DNA from: Zunongwangia endophytica | GTDB taxonomy: Bacteria; Bacteroidota; Bacteroidia; Flavobacteriales; Flavobacteriaceae | Assembly (NCBI RefSeq): GCF_030409505.1 | Contig: NZ_JAUFPZ010000002.1 | Coordinates: forward strand, 3,603,501-3,667,500 | Direction: 5' to 3' | Length of the DNA stretch: 64,000 nt | Part shown: positions 1 through 8,630 of the stretch, in pieces | Layout of the letters: each line of letters starts with the position of its first letter | Numbering within the stretch: the first letter of the stretch is position 1 | The notes under the pieces: model-generated | The model's input: the letters and a program-made list of their open reading frames with translations, nothing else | What the model was told of the DNA's origin: nothing | Databases searched by the model: none | Position numbers and translations under genes: made by a program

Positions 1-1884
1 GCTGTTAACCGTGTTTGGGAACAACAATTAAATCAAATTATTGTTGAAGAGCAAGTAGAAGAACTTGGGATTAGAGCCGAGCAGGCACAAGTAAGACAAA
101 TGATGAGAGCTCAAATGTCTAACAATCCTCAGTTTACTAACGAAGCTGGTATGTTCGATGAGAATCGAGTAAAGGAATATGTGGCAAGTATAAAACAAAC
201 TTCCCCACAAATGTACCAGCAGTGGTTAAGCTACGAAGATGGTCTTTCTGAATCTGCTGCGCAGAATATTTACGCAAATATGATTCGTACAGGTGTTGGT
301 GCAACGCTTACCGAAGGAAAACAAGCATACCTTTTACAAAATAATACAATGGATCTGCGTTATGTGCAGGTTCCTTATTCTTCAATTTCAGATGAGGATG
401 TTGATGTTTCTAAAGATGAAATTAAAGAATATGTAAATAATCATAAAGCGAAGTTTGAAACTGAAGCTGCAAGAAATATTCAATATGTAATTTTTAATGA
501 AGAAGCTTCTCCAGAAGATAAAGAAGAAGCTAAATCTTCATTAAGTGCATTATTAGAAGATAGAGTAGAATATAACTCAGTTTCTAAATCTAATGACACT
601 ATTGAAGGTTTCAATAGAACTTCAGATGATCAGGAATTTGTAAATTCAAATTCAGATCTAACACAACCAGTAGCCTTCAAGTTCAAAAATCAGTTACCAA
701 AGAAATTTGCAGACGATTTATTCAATCTTGAAAAAGGAGAAGTTTACGGTCCTTATGAAGAAAACGGATATTGGAAGTTAAGTAAGTTGGTAGAAACTAA
801 GCAGATTCCAGATTCTGTAAAAGCAAGTCATATTTTATTAGGTTACCAGGGAGCGCAAGCTGGTGGCGCCCGTACTGAAGCTGCTGCAAAACAATTGGCA
901 GATAGTTTAGCGGGTGTAGTAAAAAGCGATAAATCTAAAATGGCAGAATTGGCAACAGAATTTTCAGATGATCCTTCTGCAGCTCAAAATTCTGGTGATC
1001 TTGGTTATTTTGGACCAGGAATGATGGTGCCGGCATTTGATGATTTTGTACTAAATAATAGTGAAGGCACTGTAGGTGTTGTAGAAACAGATTTTGGATA
1101 TCACGTTATTTATATCGAAGAGCAAACAGAAAAAGAAAAAGCTGTTAAGATTGCAACAGTGGCTAGAGAAATCGAAGCAACTGAAGCAACTAGAAATAGC
1201 CTTTTTAACGAAGTAACTAAATTCGAGATTGCTGCTGGTGAAGGCGATTTTACAGAAAAGGCAAAAGCTGCAGATTATAGGATTCGTACTGTACGTGATG
1301 TAAAAGCACTTGATGAAAATATTCCTGGTGTAGGACAACAACGTCGTGTTGTGCAATGGGCTTTTGAAGATGATGCTAAAGTTGGTGATGTAAAACGTTT
1401 TGATACACCAACTGGATATATTGTCGCTCAAATTACTACCAAGAAGAAAAAAGGATTAATGAGTCCTGAAGATGCTTCTTCAGAGGTTATTCCTGTGCTT
1501 ACAAAGCAGAAAAAAGCAAAACTTATTCAGGATAAAATTTCAGGAACTAGTGTAGATCAGGTTGCTGAAAATCAGGATAAAATTGTACAAACTGCTAGCG
1601 CTGTAAACTTAAGTTCTCCAACACTTGCAGGAGCAGGTAGCGAACCAGAAGTTGTAGGTGCAGTTTACGCTTTAAAAGTAGGCGAAACCAGTAAACCAAT
1701 TGTTGGTGATAAAGGAGTTTATGTTGTTGAATTAGTAAGTAAGAGCGAAGCTCCAGAGCTTGATTCTTACAAACCATTCTCCCAACAAGAAACAAATAAT
1801 CGTCGCCAGATGGCGAATAGTAGAGCTTTTGAAGCTTTAAAAGCAAAAGCTGATATTGAAGATAATAGAGCTAAATTCTACTAG
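1..1884 (+). CDS. PpiD/SurA-type peptidylprolyl isomerase, N-terminus cut by window start
   Basis: The reading frame is open from base 1, so the start codon and the expected N-terminal membrane anchor lie outside; 627 codons are visible. The product should be an inner-membrane anchored periplasmic folding factor that helps outer-membrane proteins mature. A parvulin (PpiC) domain is visible at about residues 275-370 of the visible part, beginning KASHILLG and carrying the typical FSDDPSA, GDLGYFG and FGYHVI segments. The region before it resembles the SurA/PpiD chaperone N-domain, and the region after it a second, degenerate parvulin-like stretch. A strong hairpin terminator follows directly. 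PpiD is the more likely name because of length and domain order, but the anchor cannot be seen here. Confidence 0.85.
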   Translation, partial: AVNRVWEQQLNQIIVEEQVEELGIRAEQAQVRQMMRAQMSNNPQFTNEAGMFDENRVKEYVASIKQTSPQMYQQWLSYEDGLSESAAQNIYANMIRTGVGATLTEGKQAYLLQNNTMDLRYVQVPYSSISDEDVDVSKDEIKEYVNNHKAKFETEAARNIQYVIFNEEASPEDKEEAKSSLSALLEDRVEYNSVSKSNDTIEGFNRTSDDQEFVNSNSDLTQPVAFKFKNQLPKKFADDLFNLEKGEVYGPYEENGYWKLSKLVETKQIPDSVKASHILLGYQGAQAGGARTEAAAKQLADSLAGVVKSDKSKMAELATEFSDDPSAAQNSGDLGYFGPGMMVPAFDDFVLNNSEGTVGVVETDFGYHVIYIEEQTEKEKAVKIATVAREIEATEATRNSLFNEVTKFEIAAGEGDFTEKAKAADYRIRTVRDVKALDENIPGVGQQRRVVQWAFEDDAKVGDVKRFDTPTGYIVAQITTKKKKGLMSPEDASSEVIPVLTKQKKAKLIQDKISGTSVDQVAENQDKIVQTASAVNLSSPTLAGAGSEPEVVGAVYALKVGETSKPIVGDKGVYVVELVSKSEAPELDSYKPFSQQETNNRRQMANSRAFEALKAKADIEDNRAKFY

Positions 1885-1905
1885 AATTTAGATTATTGTA
1901 TATCA

Positions 1906-1932
1906 AAAAGCCGCTCATTGAGCGGCTTTTTT
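1906..1932 (+). terminator. Rho-independent terminator after the ppiD-like gene
   Basis: A GC-rich hairpin (arm AAAAGCCGCT, mate AGCGGCTTTT) ends in a T run and lies 22 bases after the stop codon. The A tract on the other side means it could also stop transcripts coming from the convergent GHMP kinase gene. Confidence 0.85.
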
Positions 1933-1973
1933 AGTTTATATACGAGAAACTTTTCTTGTTTTAATCTCCAAAA

Positions 1974-2894
1974 TTATAGGATCAAATCTTCGTAAGCAAT
2001 TAATACATTGTATCCTTTTTCTTCAAAATAGGCTTTAGGATCATTTTTACTGGTAACCATCACAAAATCTCCACCCCAGGCTCCTAAGCTTTTTATACTT
2101 CCTTCAAAATCCGGAAATAATTTCGTTTTTACCTTTGGTAGGTTAATCGCCTTAGAAATTAAACTTTCATGAATATTCAACAACAACTCAAATTCGGCTA
2201 AAGTCTCGCATTTTAAGAGTTGCTGAGTAATATTGGATACTTTTTCAACTAAAACTTTTTGATGAGTTTCTGTTTGATTTCTATAATGAGCTATGGCTTC
2301 TCTGCTATTTTGCTTTTGGTTTAAATAAACAAAGTATATATTTTCAGTAAAATCAGGGGTGAAAGTTGCTTTTAATGATTTTTGAGACTCATGAGTGCGC
2401 TCGTAAGTAATTGGTCCTTCAGCCTGAGCGCAGGCGATGTCGTATCCACTTCCTTTAAATGTTTTTTCTAGTAATTGGTATGCATCGATTTCTAACCATT
2501 GCGCAATATTGTTGATTAAGGTAGAAGAAGTTCCTAATCCCCAATTACGATCAAACTCTAGCTCTGTAGTAATGTCGTATCCTTCGAATAGGTTTTTTCC
2601 TGAAAGTGCTTCAGCAGCAGTTAAAATTTGAATACAGCGCTTTGAAATTTCAGCATCATTTTCTGAATTTTGAGTTTCTGAAGTAGATTTGATTCCGAAA
2701 GAAGTTTTTTCAAATTGGTCCTGAAACCAAACTTTTCCATCTTCATCCTTACTTACCCAATTTATTAATCCTGAAGTATTCTCTTTAACCTCTAAATATT
2801 GGCCTTTTTTGGTGGGAAGGCAAAAAGCCTGAGCGCCATCTAAAACGGCATATTCCGCAGTAATTAGAAGTTTTCCGTGACTATAGAATCTCAT
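1974..2894 (-). CDS. GYDIA-family GHMP kinase (mevalonate pathway kinase)
   Basis: A 306-residue soluble small-molecule kinase of the GHMP superfamily. The ATP-binding loop GLGTSSTL sits near residue 120, and the signature GYDIACAQ that names the subfamily follows near residue 150. The N-terminus (SHGKLLITAEYAVLDG) matches the substrate-side opening of mevalonate kinases. Its start overlaps the stop of the upstream HMG-CoA reductase gene by four bases, which implies translational coupling and a role in phosphorylating mevalonate or phosphomevalonate. Which of these is the substrate cannot be told from the sequence. Confidence 0.85.
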   Translation of the reverse strand: MRFYSHGKLLITAEYAVLDGAQAFCLPTKKGQYLEVKENTSGLINWVSKDEDGKVWFQDQFEKTSFGIKSTSETQNSENDAEISKRCIQILTAAEALSGKNLFEGYDITTELEFDRNWGLGTSSTLINNIAQWLEIDAYQLLEKTFKGSGYDIACAQAEGPITYERTHESQKSLKATFTPDFTENIYFVYLNQKQNSREAIAHYRNQTETHQKVLVEKVSNITQQLLKCETLAEFELLLNIHESLISKAINLPKVKTKLFPDFEGSIKSLGAWGGDFVMVTSKNDPKAYFEEKGYNVLIAYEDLIL

Positions 2895-4207
2895 TTTCTC
2901 AGTTTTTCTAATTGCGTAGCAACATCGCTGTGTGAAACTACATTAGTTTTATAGTATTCGATCAAACTTGCTTTTTCCTCTAAAGTCGCATTGTGCTGAT
3001 TAAGAATATTCATCAAGTGCATTTTCATGTGACCTTTTTGAATTCCTGTTGTAATTAGGGATTTCACGGCTGCAAAATTTTGTGCTAGTCCGGCCACAGC
3101 TACAATTTCCATAAGTTTTCTAGCATTAGGTTGTCCTAATACATCCATTGCAAGTTTTACAAGGGGATGTAGGCTGGTTAAACCGCCAACGGTTCCCAAA
3201 GCCAACGGAACTTCAATCCAGAATCTAAAGATTCCGTCTTCAATTTTAGCATGCGTCAAACTTGAATATTGGCCATCTTTAGAAGCGTAGGCGTGTACTC
3301 CGGCTTCAATGGCTCTAAAGTCATTTCCGGTCGCTAGCACAACGGCATCGATACCATTCATAATCCCTTTATTGTGAGTCACAGCTCTAAAAGGTTCAGT
3401 TTCGGCAATTTTTACCGCTCTTATAAATTTTTCAGCAAAATCTTCTCCACTAAAATTCGGGTCTTCAGAAAGTTCCTTTAAAGAACAGGTAACTTCAGCT
3501 CTAACAATACATTCTGGAACATAATTGGAAAGAATACTCATCACAATTTCAATATTGCGTTCTTCAGTATTAAAATCTTCCCAGGTTGAAGCTTCTTTTT
3601 CCAGAACTTCAGTAAATTTTTCCAGACAACTATTTATAAAGTTGGCGCCCATGCTATCTACCGTCTCAAAGTTGCAATGCAGCTGGTAGTAATTCTCAAC
3701 TTCAGTAGTGCGTTCTCTAAGCTCGATACTTTTAATACCTCCGCCACGCTTTTCCATATTTTTGGTTAGAGGAGCAGCGGCTGCTCTAAGTTTAGGCTCT
3801 AATTCGTTAAAAAAGAGCTCTAATTTTTCTTCGCTTCCTCTATAAATAAAATGAACCTGTCCCACCTTTATGGTGTCGATCACTTCGGTTTTAAATCCGC
3901 CACGACTTCCCCAAAACTTGGCCGCTTTACTGGCCGCTGCGATTACCGAACTTTCTTCGATAGCCATAGGGATAGCAAACAGTTCGTTATTGATCAGAAA
4001 ATTTGGCGCAATCCCAAAAGGTAAATAGTAATTAGAGATCGTATTTTCTGTAAATTCTTCGTGTAATTTTTGTAGTTTCTCGTCTTTATTCCAGTACTGT
4101 TTTAAAACTACAACAGCTTTTGGATCATCATTCAGATAGGTTTTAGACAACCATTTAATCTTTTCTTCCTTACTCAGCTTTGAAAAGCCAGAAATTGGTT
4201 CCTTCAT
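2891..4207 (-). CDS. mvaA: Hydroxymethylglutaryl-CoA reductase, class II
   Basis: A 438-residue enzyme that interconverts HMG-CoA and mevalonate, at the entry of isoprenoid synthesis. Class II landmarks are present: an SMGANFINS segment (family DAMG-N), the GTVGG loop, and GHMKMHLMN near the C-terminus with the catalytic histidine. Length fits the bacterial soluble form, with no membrane domain. The neighbouring mevalonate-type kinase overlaps it, so the pair is one operon. Class II enzymes were first described as degradative, but in Flavobacteriia, which use the mevalonate route, a biosynthetic role is the natural reading. Confidence 0.92.
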   Translation of the reverse strand: MKEPISGFSKLSKEEKIKWLSKTYLNDDPKAVVVLKQYWNKDEKLQKLHEEFTENTISNYYLPFGIAPNFLINNELFAIPMAIEESSVIAAASKAAKFWGSRGGFKTEVIDTIKVGQVHFIYRGSEEKLELFFNELEPKLRAAAAPLTKNMEKRGGGIKSIELRERTTEVENYYQLHCNFETVDSMGANFINSCLEKFTEVLEKEASTWEDFNTEERNIEIVMSILSNYVPECIVRAEVTCSLKELSEDPNFSGEDFAEKFIRAVKIAETEPFRAVTHNKGIMNGIDAVVLATGNDFRAIEAGVHAYASKDGQYSSLTHAKIEDGIFRFWIEVPLALGTVGGLTSLHPLVKLAMDVLGQPNARKLMEIVAVAGLAQNFAAVKSLITTGIQKGHMKMHLMNILNQHNATLEEKASLIEYYKTNVVSHSDVATQLEKLRK

Positions 4208-4230
4208 GAAATTTAATAATAGTTCTTTTG

Positions 4231-4238
4231 CAAAGATA
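4231..4238 (-). promoter_or_regulatory. Candidate -7 element for the mvaA operon
   Basis: The minus strand reads TATCTTTG, an exact match to the Bacteroidota -7 consensus TAnnTTTG, 24 bases before the mvaA start. I see no good TTG -33 element at the expected spacing, so the call rests on the -7 motif and its position. Confidence 0.4.
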
Positions 4239-4396
4239 CAATTGTTATTTGGTTGTCGATAACGCTTTCATTTTAGAAAGCTGTTTGGCAATTTTGAAGT
4301 TTGCTTTAACAAATTGTTGTATTTAACACGAGTTGGAGCGGCTTTTTCAGCAAATTTTAGTAAACTTGGCCTGCAATAAAATTTTGAAAAAATTTA

Positions 4397-6568
4397 ATGA
4401 GGTTCTCTAAAATCTTAGTTCTGCTTATGACGATGGCAGCATCTGTTGCGACTTCCCAGGAAAAGAAAATTACGCTCGAAGAAATATGGAGCGGGAAGTT
4501 TAGTCAGCAACATCTACAATCCCTACAATCTTTAAAAAATGGTGTCGAATACGTGGTGTTAAATCACGATCCAGATTCTGGAAATACTAGTATCGACGTG
4601 TACAGTTATAAAACTGGCGAAAAAACTCGAACCTTAGTTGATACCAAAAACCTGGAAGCTTTAAAGAGTTTCCAAGATTTTAGTTTAAGTGATGATGAAA
4701 CTGAAATTTTGCTTGCTACAGCGCCACAACCTATCTATCGTAGATCATCTAAGGCGATATTCTATATTTACGATGTAAATTCTAAAGATCTTACTAAGCT
4801 TAGCGATAAGAAAGTTCAGGAGCCTACTTTTTCTCCCGATAATTCTAAGCTAGCCTATGTTTTTGAAAACAACATCTATGTTTATGATGTTGAAGGAAAA
4901 ACGGAAAAGCAGATTACGCAAGACGGTAAAATAAATAGTATTATTAACGGTGTTACCGATTGGGTTTACGAAGAAGAACTTGGTTTTGTATGAGCTTTTC
5001 AATGGAATAAAAAGGGCGATAAAATTGCGTTTTTAAGATTTGATGAAGCTGAAGTTCCAGAGTTTTCTATGGATATCTTCGGAAGTGATCTTTATCCAAG
5101 TGAACAAACCTTTAAATACCCGAAAGCTGGTGAAGCGAATTCTGAGGTTTCTTTGCAGATGTACGATGTAGCTTCAGAAGCAACTGAAGAAATAAAGCTA
5201 GGGGATTATAGCGATTTTTATATTCCGCGTATAAAATGGACCAATAGAGATTACGTTTTGAGCGTTCAGGTGTTAAATAGACATCAGGATCAATTAGATC
5301 TTATTTTTGTAAATGCAGAAGACAATTCTGCTAGAATTGTGCTTACTGAAAAAGATGATGCTTATGTTGATGTTACCGATAATCTTACTTTTTTAGAAGA
5401 TCATAGTTTTATATGGACAAGCGAGCGCGACGGTTATAACCATATTTATCTCTATGATGAAAATGGAAAATTGAAAAACAAGGTGACCGATGGAAATTGG
5501 GAAGTAACCAATTATTATGGTTATGATAAAAAAAGAAATCGGCTATTTTACCAAAGCACAGAAAACGGAAGTGTAAATCGTGATGTATATTCGATTAAAA
5601 CTAACGGAAAAAGCAAAAAGCGACTTACTGAAAAAACCGGAACCAATAATGCTGATTTTAGTACTGACTTTACCTATTTTATAAATGCATTTACCAATAC
5701 CGAAACGCCTATGGTATATACACTTCATCAGGCTAAAAACGGTAAACTGGTAAGGCAAATTAAAGATAACGTGGAACTACTAGAAGTAGAAAAGCCGTAT
5801 CATTTTTCGCCGAAAGAATTATCTACGATTCCTGTTAACGGAAACGAGTTAAATATGTGGACGATTAAACCTTCAGATTTTGATACATCGAAGAAGTATC
5901 CCCTGTTGATGTTTCAATATTCTGGGCCGGGATCACAATCGGTTTCCAACACCTACTTCAATACTAATGATTATTGGTATCAGCTTTTAGCCGATCAAGG
6001 CTACATCATCGTTTGTATAGATGGTAGAGGGACTGGTTTTAAAGGAGCCGAATTCAAGAAGGTCACACAAAACGAACTTGGAAAACACGAATTAGAAGAT
6101 CAAATCGCCGCTGCAAAGCAACTTGGTCAGCTGAATTATATTGATGCTGACCGAATCGGAATTTGGGGTTGGAGTTTTGGTGGTTTTATGGCATCTAATG
6201 CGATTTTAAAAGGCAACGATACTTTCAGTATGGCAATAGCTGTGGCGCCGGTAACCAGCTGGCGTTTTTACGATACCATCTATACCGAACGCTTTATGAC
6301 GACTCCGCAGGAAAATGCTTCTGGTTACGATGAAAATTCACCTATAAATCATGTAGATAAATTGAAAGGCGACTTTCTAATTGTTCATGGTGGTGGCGAT
6401 GATAACGTACATTTGCAAAACACCATGCGAATGGTAGAAGCGCTTATCCAGGCGAATAAACAGTTCGATTGGGCAATTTACCCCGATAAAAATCACGGGA
6501 TATACGGTGGCAACACCAGATTGCACTTATATACAAAAATGACAAACTTTATTAAAGAACACCTTTAA
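4397..6568 (+). pseudogene. Dipeptidyl peptidase IV (S9B), interrupted by an in-frame TGA
   Basis: One continuous reading frame of 723 codons encodes a complete prolyl dipeptidyl peptidase except that codon 199 (4991-4993) is TGA. The frame is the same on both sides, so this is a nonsense change and not a frameshift. The 5' part (4397-4993) holds a signal peptide and the first half of the beta-propeller, including DWVYEEE with the paired glutamates that hold the substrate N-terminus. The 3' part carries the alpha/beta hydrolase domain with GWSFGG (Ser593), HGGGDDNVH (Asp at 668/669) and NHGIYGG (His700). A methionine at 5069 could restart translation, but that product would lack export signal and half the propeller. 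CGA to TGA is the simplest origin. A sequencing error or a recent null allele are both possible. The family normally cleaves X-Pro dipeptides in the periplasm, which fits the peptide transporter downstream. Confidence 0.88.
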
Positions 6569-6592
6569 TTTACAAAAACACAACCGAAAATC

Positions 6593-7969
6593 ATGGCAAA
6601 TACTGCACCCCCAGCTAATCAAAAAGAATTATTTGGACATCCGGTAGGATTATATATTTTATTTTTTACTGAATTATGGGAGCGTTTCTCTTATTACGGA
6701 ATGCGCGCTCTATTTGTTTTATACCTTGTGGCTGAAACAACTTCTGATAATCCAGGATTTGGATGGACTAATTCTGAGGCTTTAAGTTTATATAGCTGGT
6801 ATACAATGTTAGTATATGTAGTATCCATACCAGGTGGTTGGGTAGCCGATAAATTTTTGGGCCAAAAGAAAACAGTCTTAATTGGTGGAATCTTGCTTTG
6901 TATTGGGCACGGTATATTGGCATTCGAATCTGAAACTTCTTTTTATATTGGCTGTTTATTCGTTATTCTCGGTGTAGGTGGATTAAAGCCAAACATATCT
7001 TCAATGGTAGGTGGCTTATATAAACAAGGCGATGAGCGTAGAGACCTTGGTTTCTATATTTTCTATATGGGAATTAATATTGGTGGTTTCCTTGCACCAA
7101 TTGCTTGTGGATTTTTAGCTGAATATTACGGATGGCACTGGGGATTTGGTCTTGCAGCTATCGGGATGCTTTTAGGGCAGATTGTTTACATGATGGGGCA
7201 AAAACACTTAGCACATGTTGGGAATTTAATTTCCAGAAAGAACGAAGCAGATCGTGCAATTTTAGATAAACCTTTAACTTCAATAGAAAAAGATAGAGTA
7301 AAAGTATTACTGCTTTCATTCTTATTGATAATTCTCTTTTGGGCCGCCTTCGAGCAAGCAGGAGGATTAATGAATCTTTATGCAGCAGAGAAAGTAGATA
7401 GAACTATTTTAGGAATGGAAATTCCGGCTTCTGTATTTCAATCTGTAAATTCATTCTTTATTATCACTTTAGCTACGCTAGTAGGAAGTTTTTGGTATAA
7501 ATGGAAACAAAAAGGTAAAGAGTCATCTTCGATCTTTAAGATGGCAATAGGTTTAATTATCATGGCCTTAGGTTTTAGCTTTATGAGTGCAGCATCTGTA
7601 CAGTATCAGGAAACTGGTTCTTCGGGAATGTACTGGTTAATATTGGCTTATTTATTTCATACTATTGGTGAGCTTTGTGCATCGCCGGTTTCACTCTCAT
7701 TTATTACAAAGCTTGCGCCTGTAAAATATGCTTCAATAATAATGGGTATGTATTGGGCAGCGACAGGATTAGGTAATAAAGTAGCGGGTCTTATTGGGCA
7801 ATACGCACAAGATCTTGGAGAGTTTGAAACCTTCACCGGTATTGCGATTATCTGGACATTAATTGGATTATTAGTAATAGCAGTATTAAAGCCACTAAAG
7901 CGTCTAACCCATGGTGCAGAGGATTCGAAGATGGAAGACGGTATTCCTCAGGAAACTACGATAGAGTAA
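6593..7969 (+). CDS. POT/PTR family proton-coupled peptide transporter
   Basis: A 458-residue inner-membrane MFS protein with about 12 or more hydrophobic helices. The family signature ELWERFSYYGMRALF near residue 27 contains the ExxERFxYYG motif that couples proton and peptide binding. Further family marks are GLKPNISSMVGG and the FWAAFEQ helix. It imports di- and tripeptides with protons. The start lies 24 bases after the DPP IV gene, which would release dipeptides in the periplasm, so the two probably form one peptide-use unit. The C-terminal tail is short and charged. Confidence 0.92.
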   Translation: MANTAPPANQKELFGHPVGLYILFFTELWERFSYYGMRALFVLYLVAETTSDNPGFGWTNSEALSLYSWYTMLVYVVSIPGGWVADKFLGQKKTVLIGGILLCIGHGILAFESETSFYIGCLFVILGVGGLKPNISSMVGGLYKQGDERRDLGFYIFYMGINIGGFLAPIACGFLAEYYGWHWGFGLAAIGMLLGQIVYMMGQKHLAHVGNLISRKNEADRAILDKPLTSIEKDRVKVLLLSFLLIILFWAAFEQAGGLMNLYAAEKVDRTILGMEIPASVFQSVNSFFIITLATLVGSFWYKWKQKGKESSSIFKMAIGLIIMALGFSFMSAASVQYQETGSSGMYWLILAYLFHTIGELCASPVSLSFITKLAPVKYASIIMGMYWAATGLGNKVAGLIGQYAQDLGEFETFTGIAIIWTLIGLLVIAVLKPLKRLTHGAEDSKMEDGIPQETTIE

Positions 7970-7988
7970 GTTTTTAAAGTAATTAATA

Positions 7989-8018
7989 AAAAAACGTTCT
8001 GTAAAAGGAACGTTTTTT
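7989..8018 (+). terminator. Rho-independent terminator after the peptide transporter
   Basis: The arms AAAACGTTC and GAACGTTTT with an eight-base loop are followed by T residues, 20 bases after the transporter stop codon. The thioredoxin-like gene begins shortly downstream. Confidence 0.8.
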
Positions 8019-8043
8019 GTTATTATAAAAGAAAATTTTGAAA

Positions 8044-8598
8044 ATGAAAAAACTATTTTTTATAGCCTTAATGATTCTTGGAATCACTGCGCATGCGCAG
8101 CAGGAGAATGTCGAGATCAACTGGATGACGATGAACGAGGCTTTGGCTGCACAAACAGAAGCGCCTAAAAATATCATTATGGATGCGTATACGGTTTGGT
8201 GCGGTCCCTGTAAAATGTTGGACAAAAACACTTTTGGGCATCCCCAGGTAGCGCAGTTTATTAACGAAAATTACTATCCGGTAAAGTTTAATGCTGAAGG
8301 AGACCAAGAAATCAACTACAAGAACAAGGCTTTTAGTAATCCGCAGTACGATCCAGAATTAAAAGCGAGAAGGAATAGTCCGCATGAGTTTGCAAGAGCT
8401 TTAAAAATTACGGGATATCCAAGTATCGTATTTTTTGATGAGCAAGGCGAATTAATAGCGCCACTCACAGGATATCGTTCGCCAGAGCAAATCGAAATTT
8501 TTCTAAAAATCTTCGCAAAAGATGAGTATAAGAATTTAACTTCAGAAAAAGCCTGGAAAGAATACAATGAAAACTTCAAACCTACGTTTACAAAGTAA
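8044..8598 (+). CDS. Exported thioredoxin-fold protein
   Basis: A 184-residue protein starting at the ATG at 8044; an in-frame TTG two codons earlier is less likely. A signal peptide ends near AHAQQ. A thioredoxin-like active site VWCGPCKMLDKNTF lies near residues 52-65, and a cis-proline segment TGYPSIVFFD follows near residue 125. Between them the sequence is of the thioredoxin_7/DUF255-like kind, with an insertion. It is likely a periplasmic disulfide reductase or chaperone; the partner is unknown. It is separated from the transporter by a terminator, so it may have its own promoter. Confidence 0.8.
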   Translation: MKKLFFIALMILGITAHAQQENVEINWMTMNEALAAQTEAPKNIIMDAYTVWCGPCKMLDKNTFGHPQVAQFINENYYPVKFNAEGDQEINYKNKAFSNPQYDPELKARRNSPHEFARALKITGYPSIVFFDEQGELIAPLTGYRSPEQIEIFLKIFAKDEYKNLTSEKAWKEYNENFKPTFTK

Positions 8599-8630
8599 GT
8601 GTTAGTTGTATCATAAACAATAGTTTGTGG

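Noticed and set aside
1051-1431. Long antisense frame inside the ppiD-like gene
   Set aside because: It has low-complexity, Phe/Ser/Cys-rich composition and lies wholly opposite a well-supported coding region; it is a shadow of it.
4988-5040. TGA in DPP IV read as selenocysteine or as a frameshift
   Set aside because: No SECIS-type hairpin follows, homologous enzymes carry no cysteine there, and the frame is identical on both sides, so a plain nonsense change fits best.
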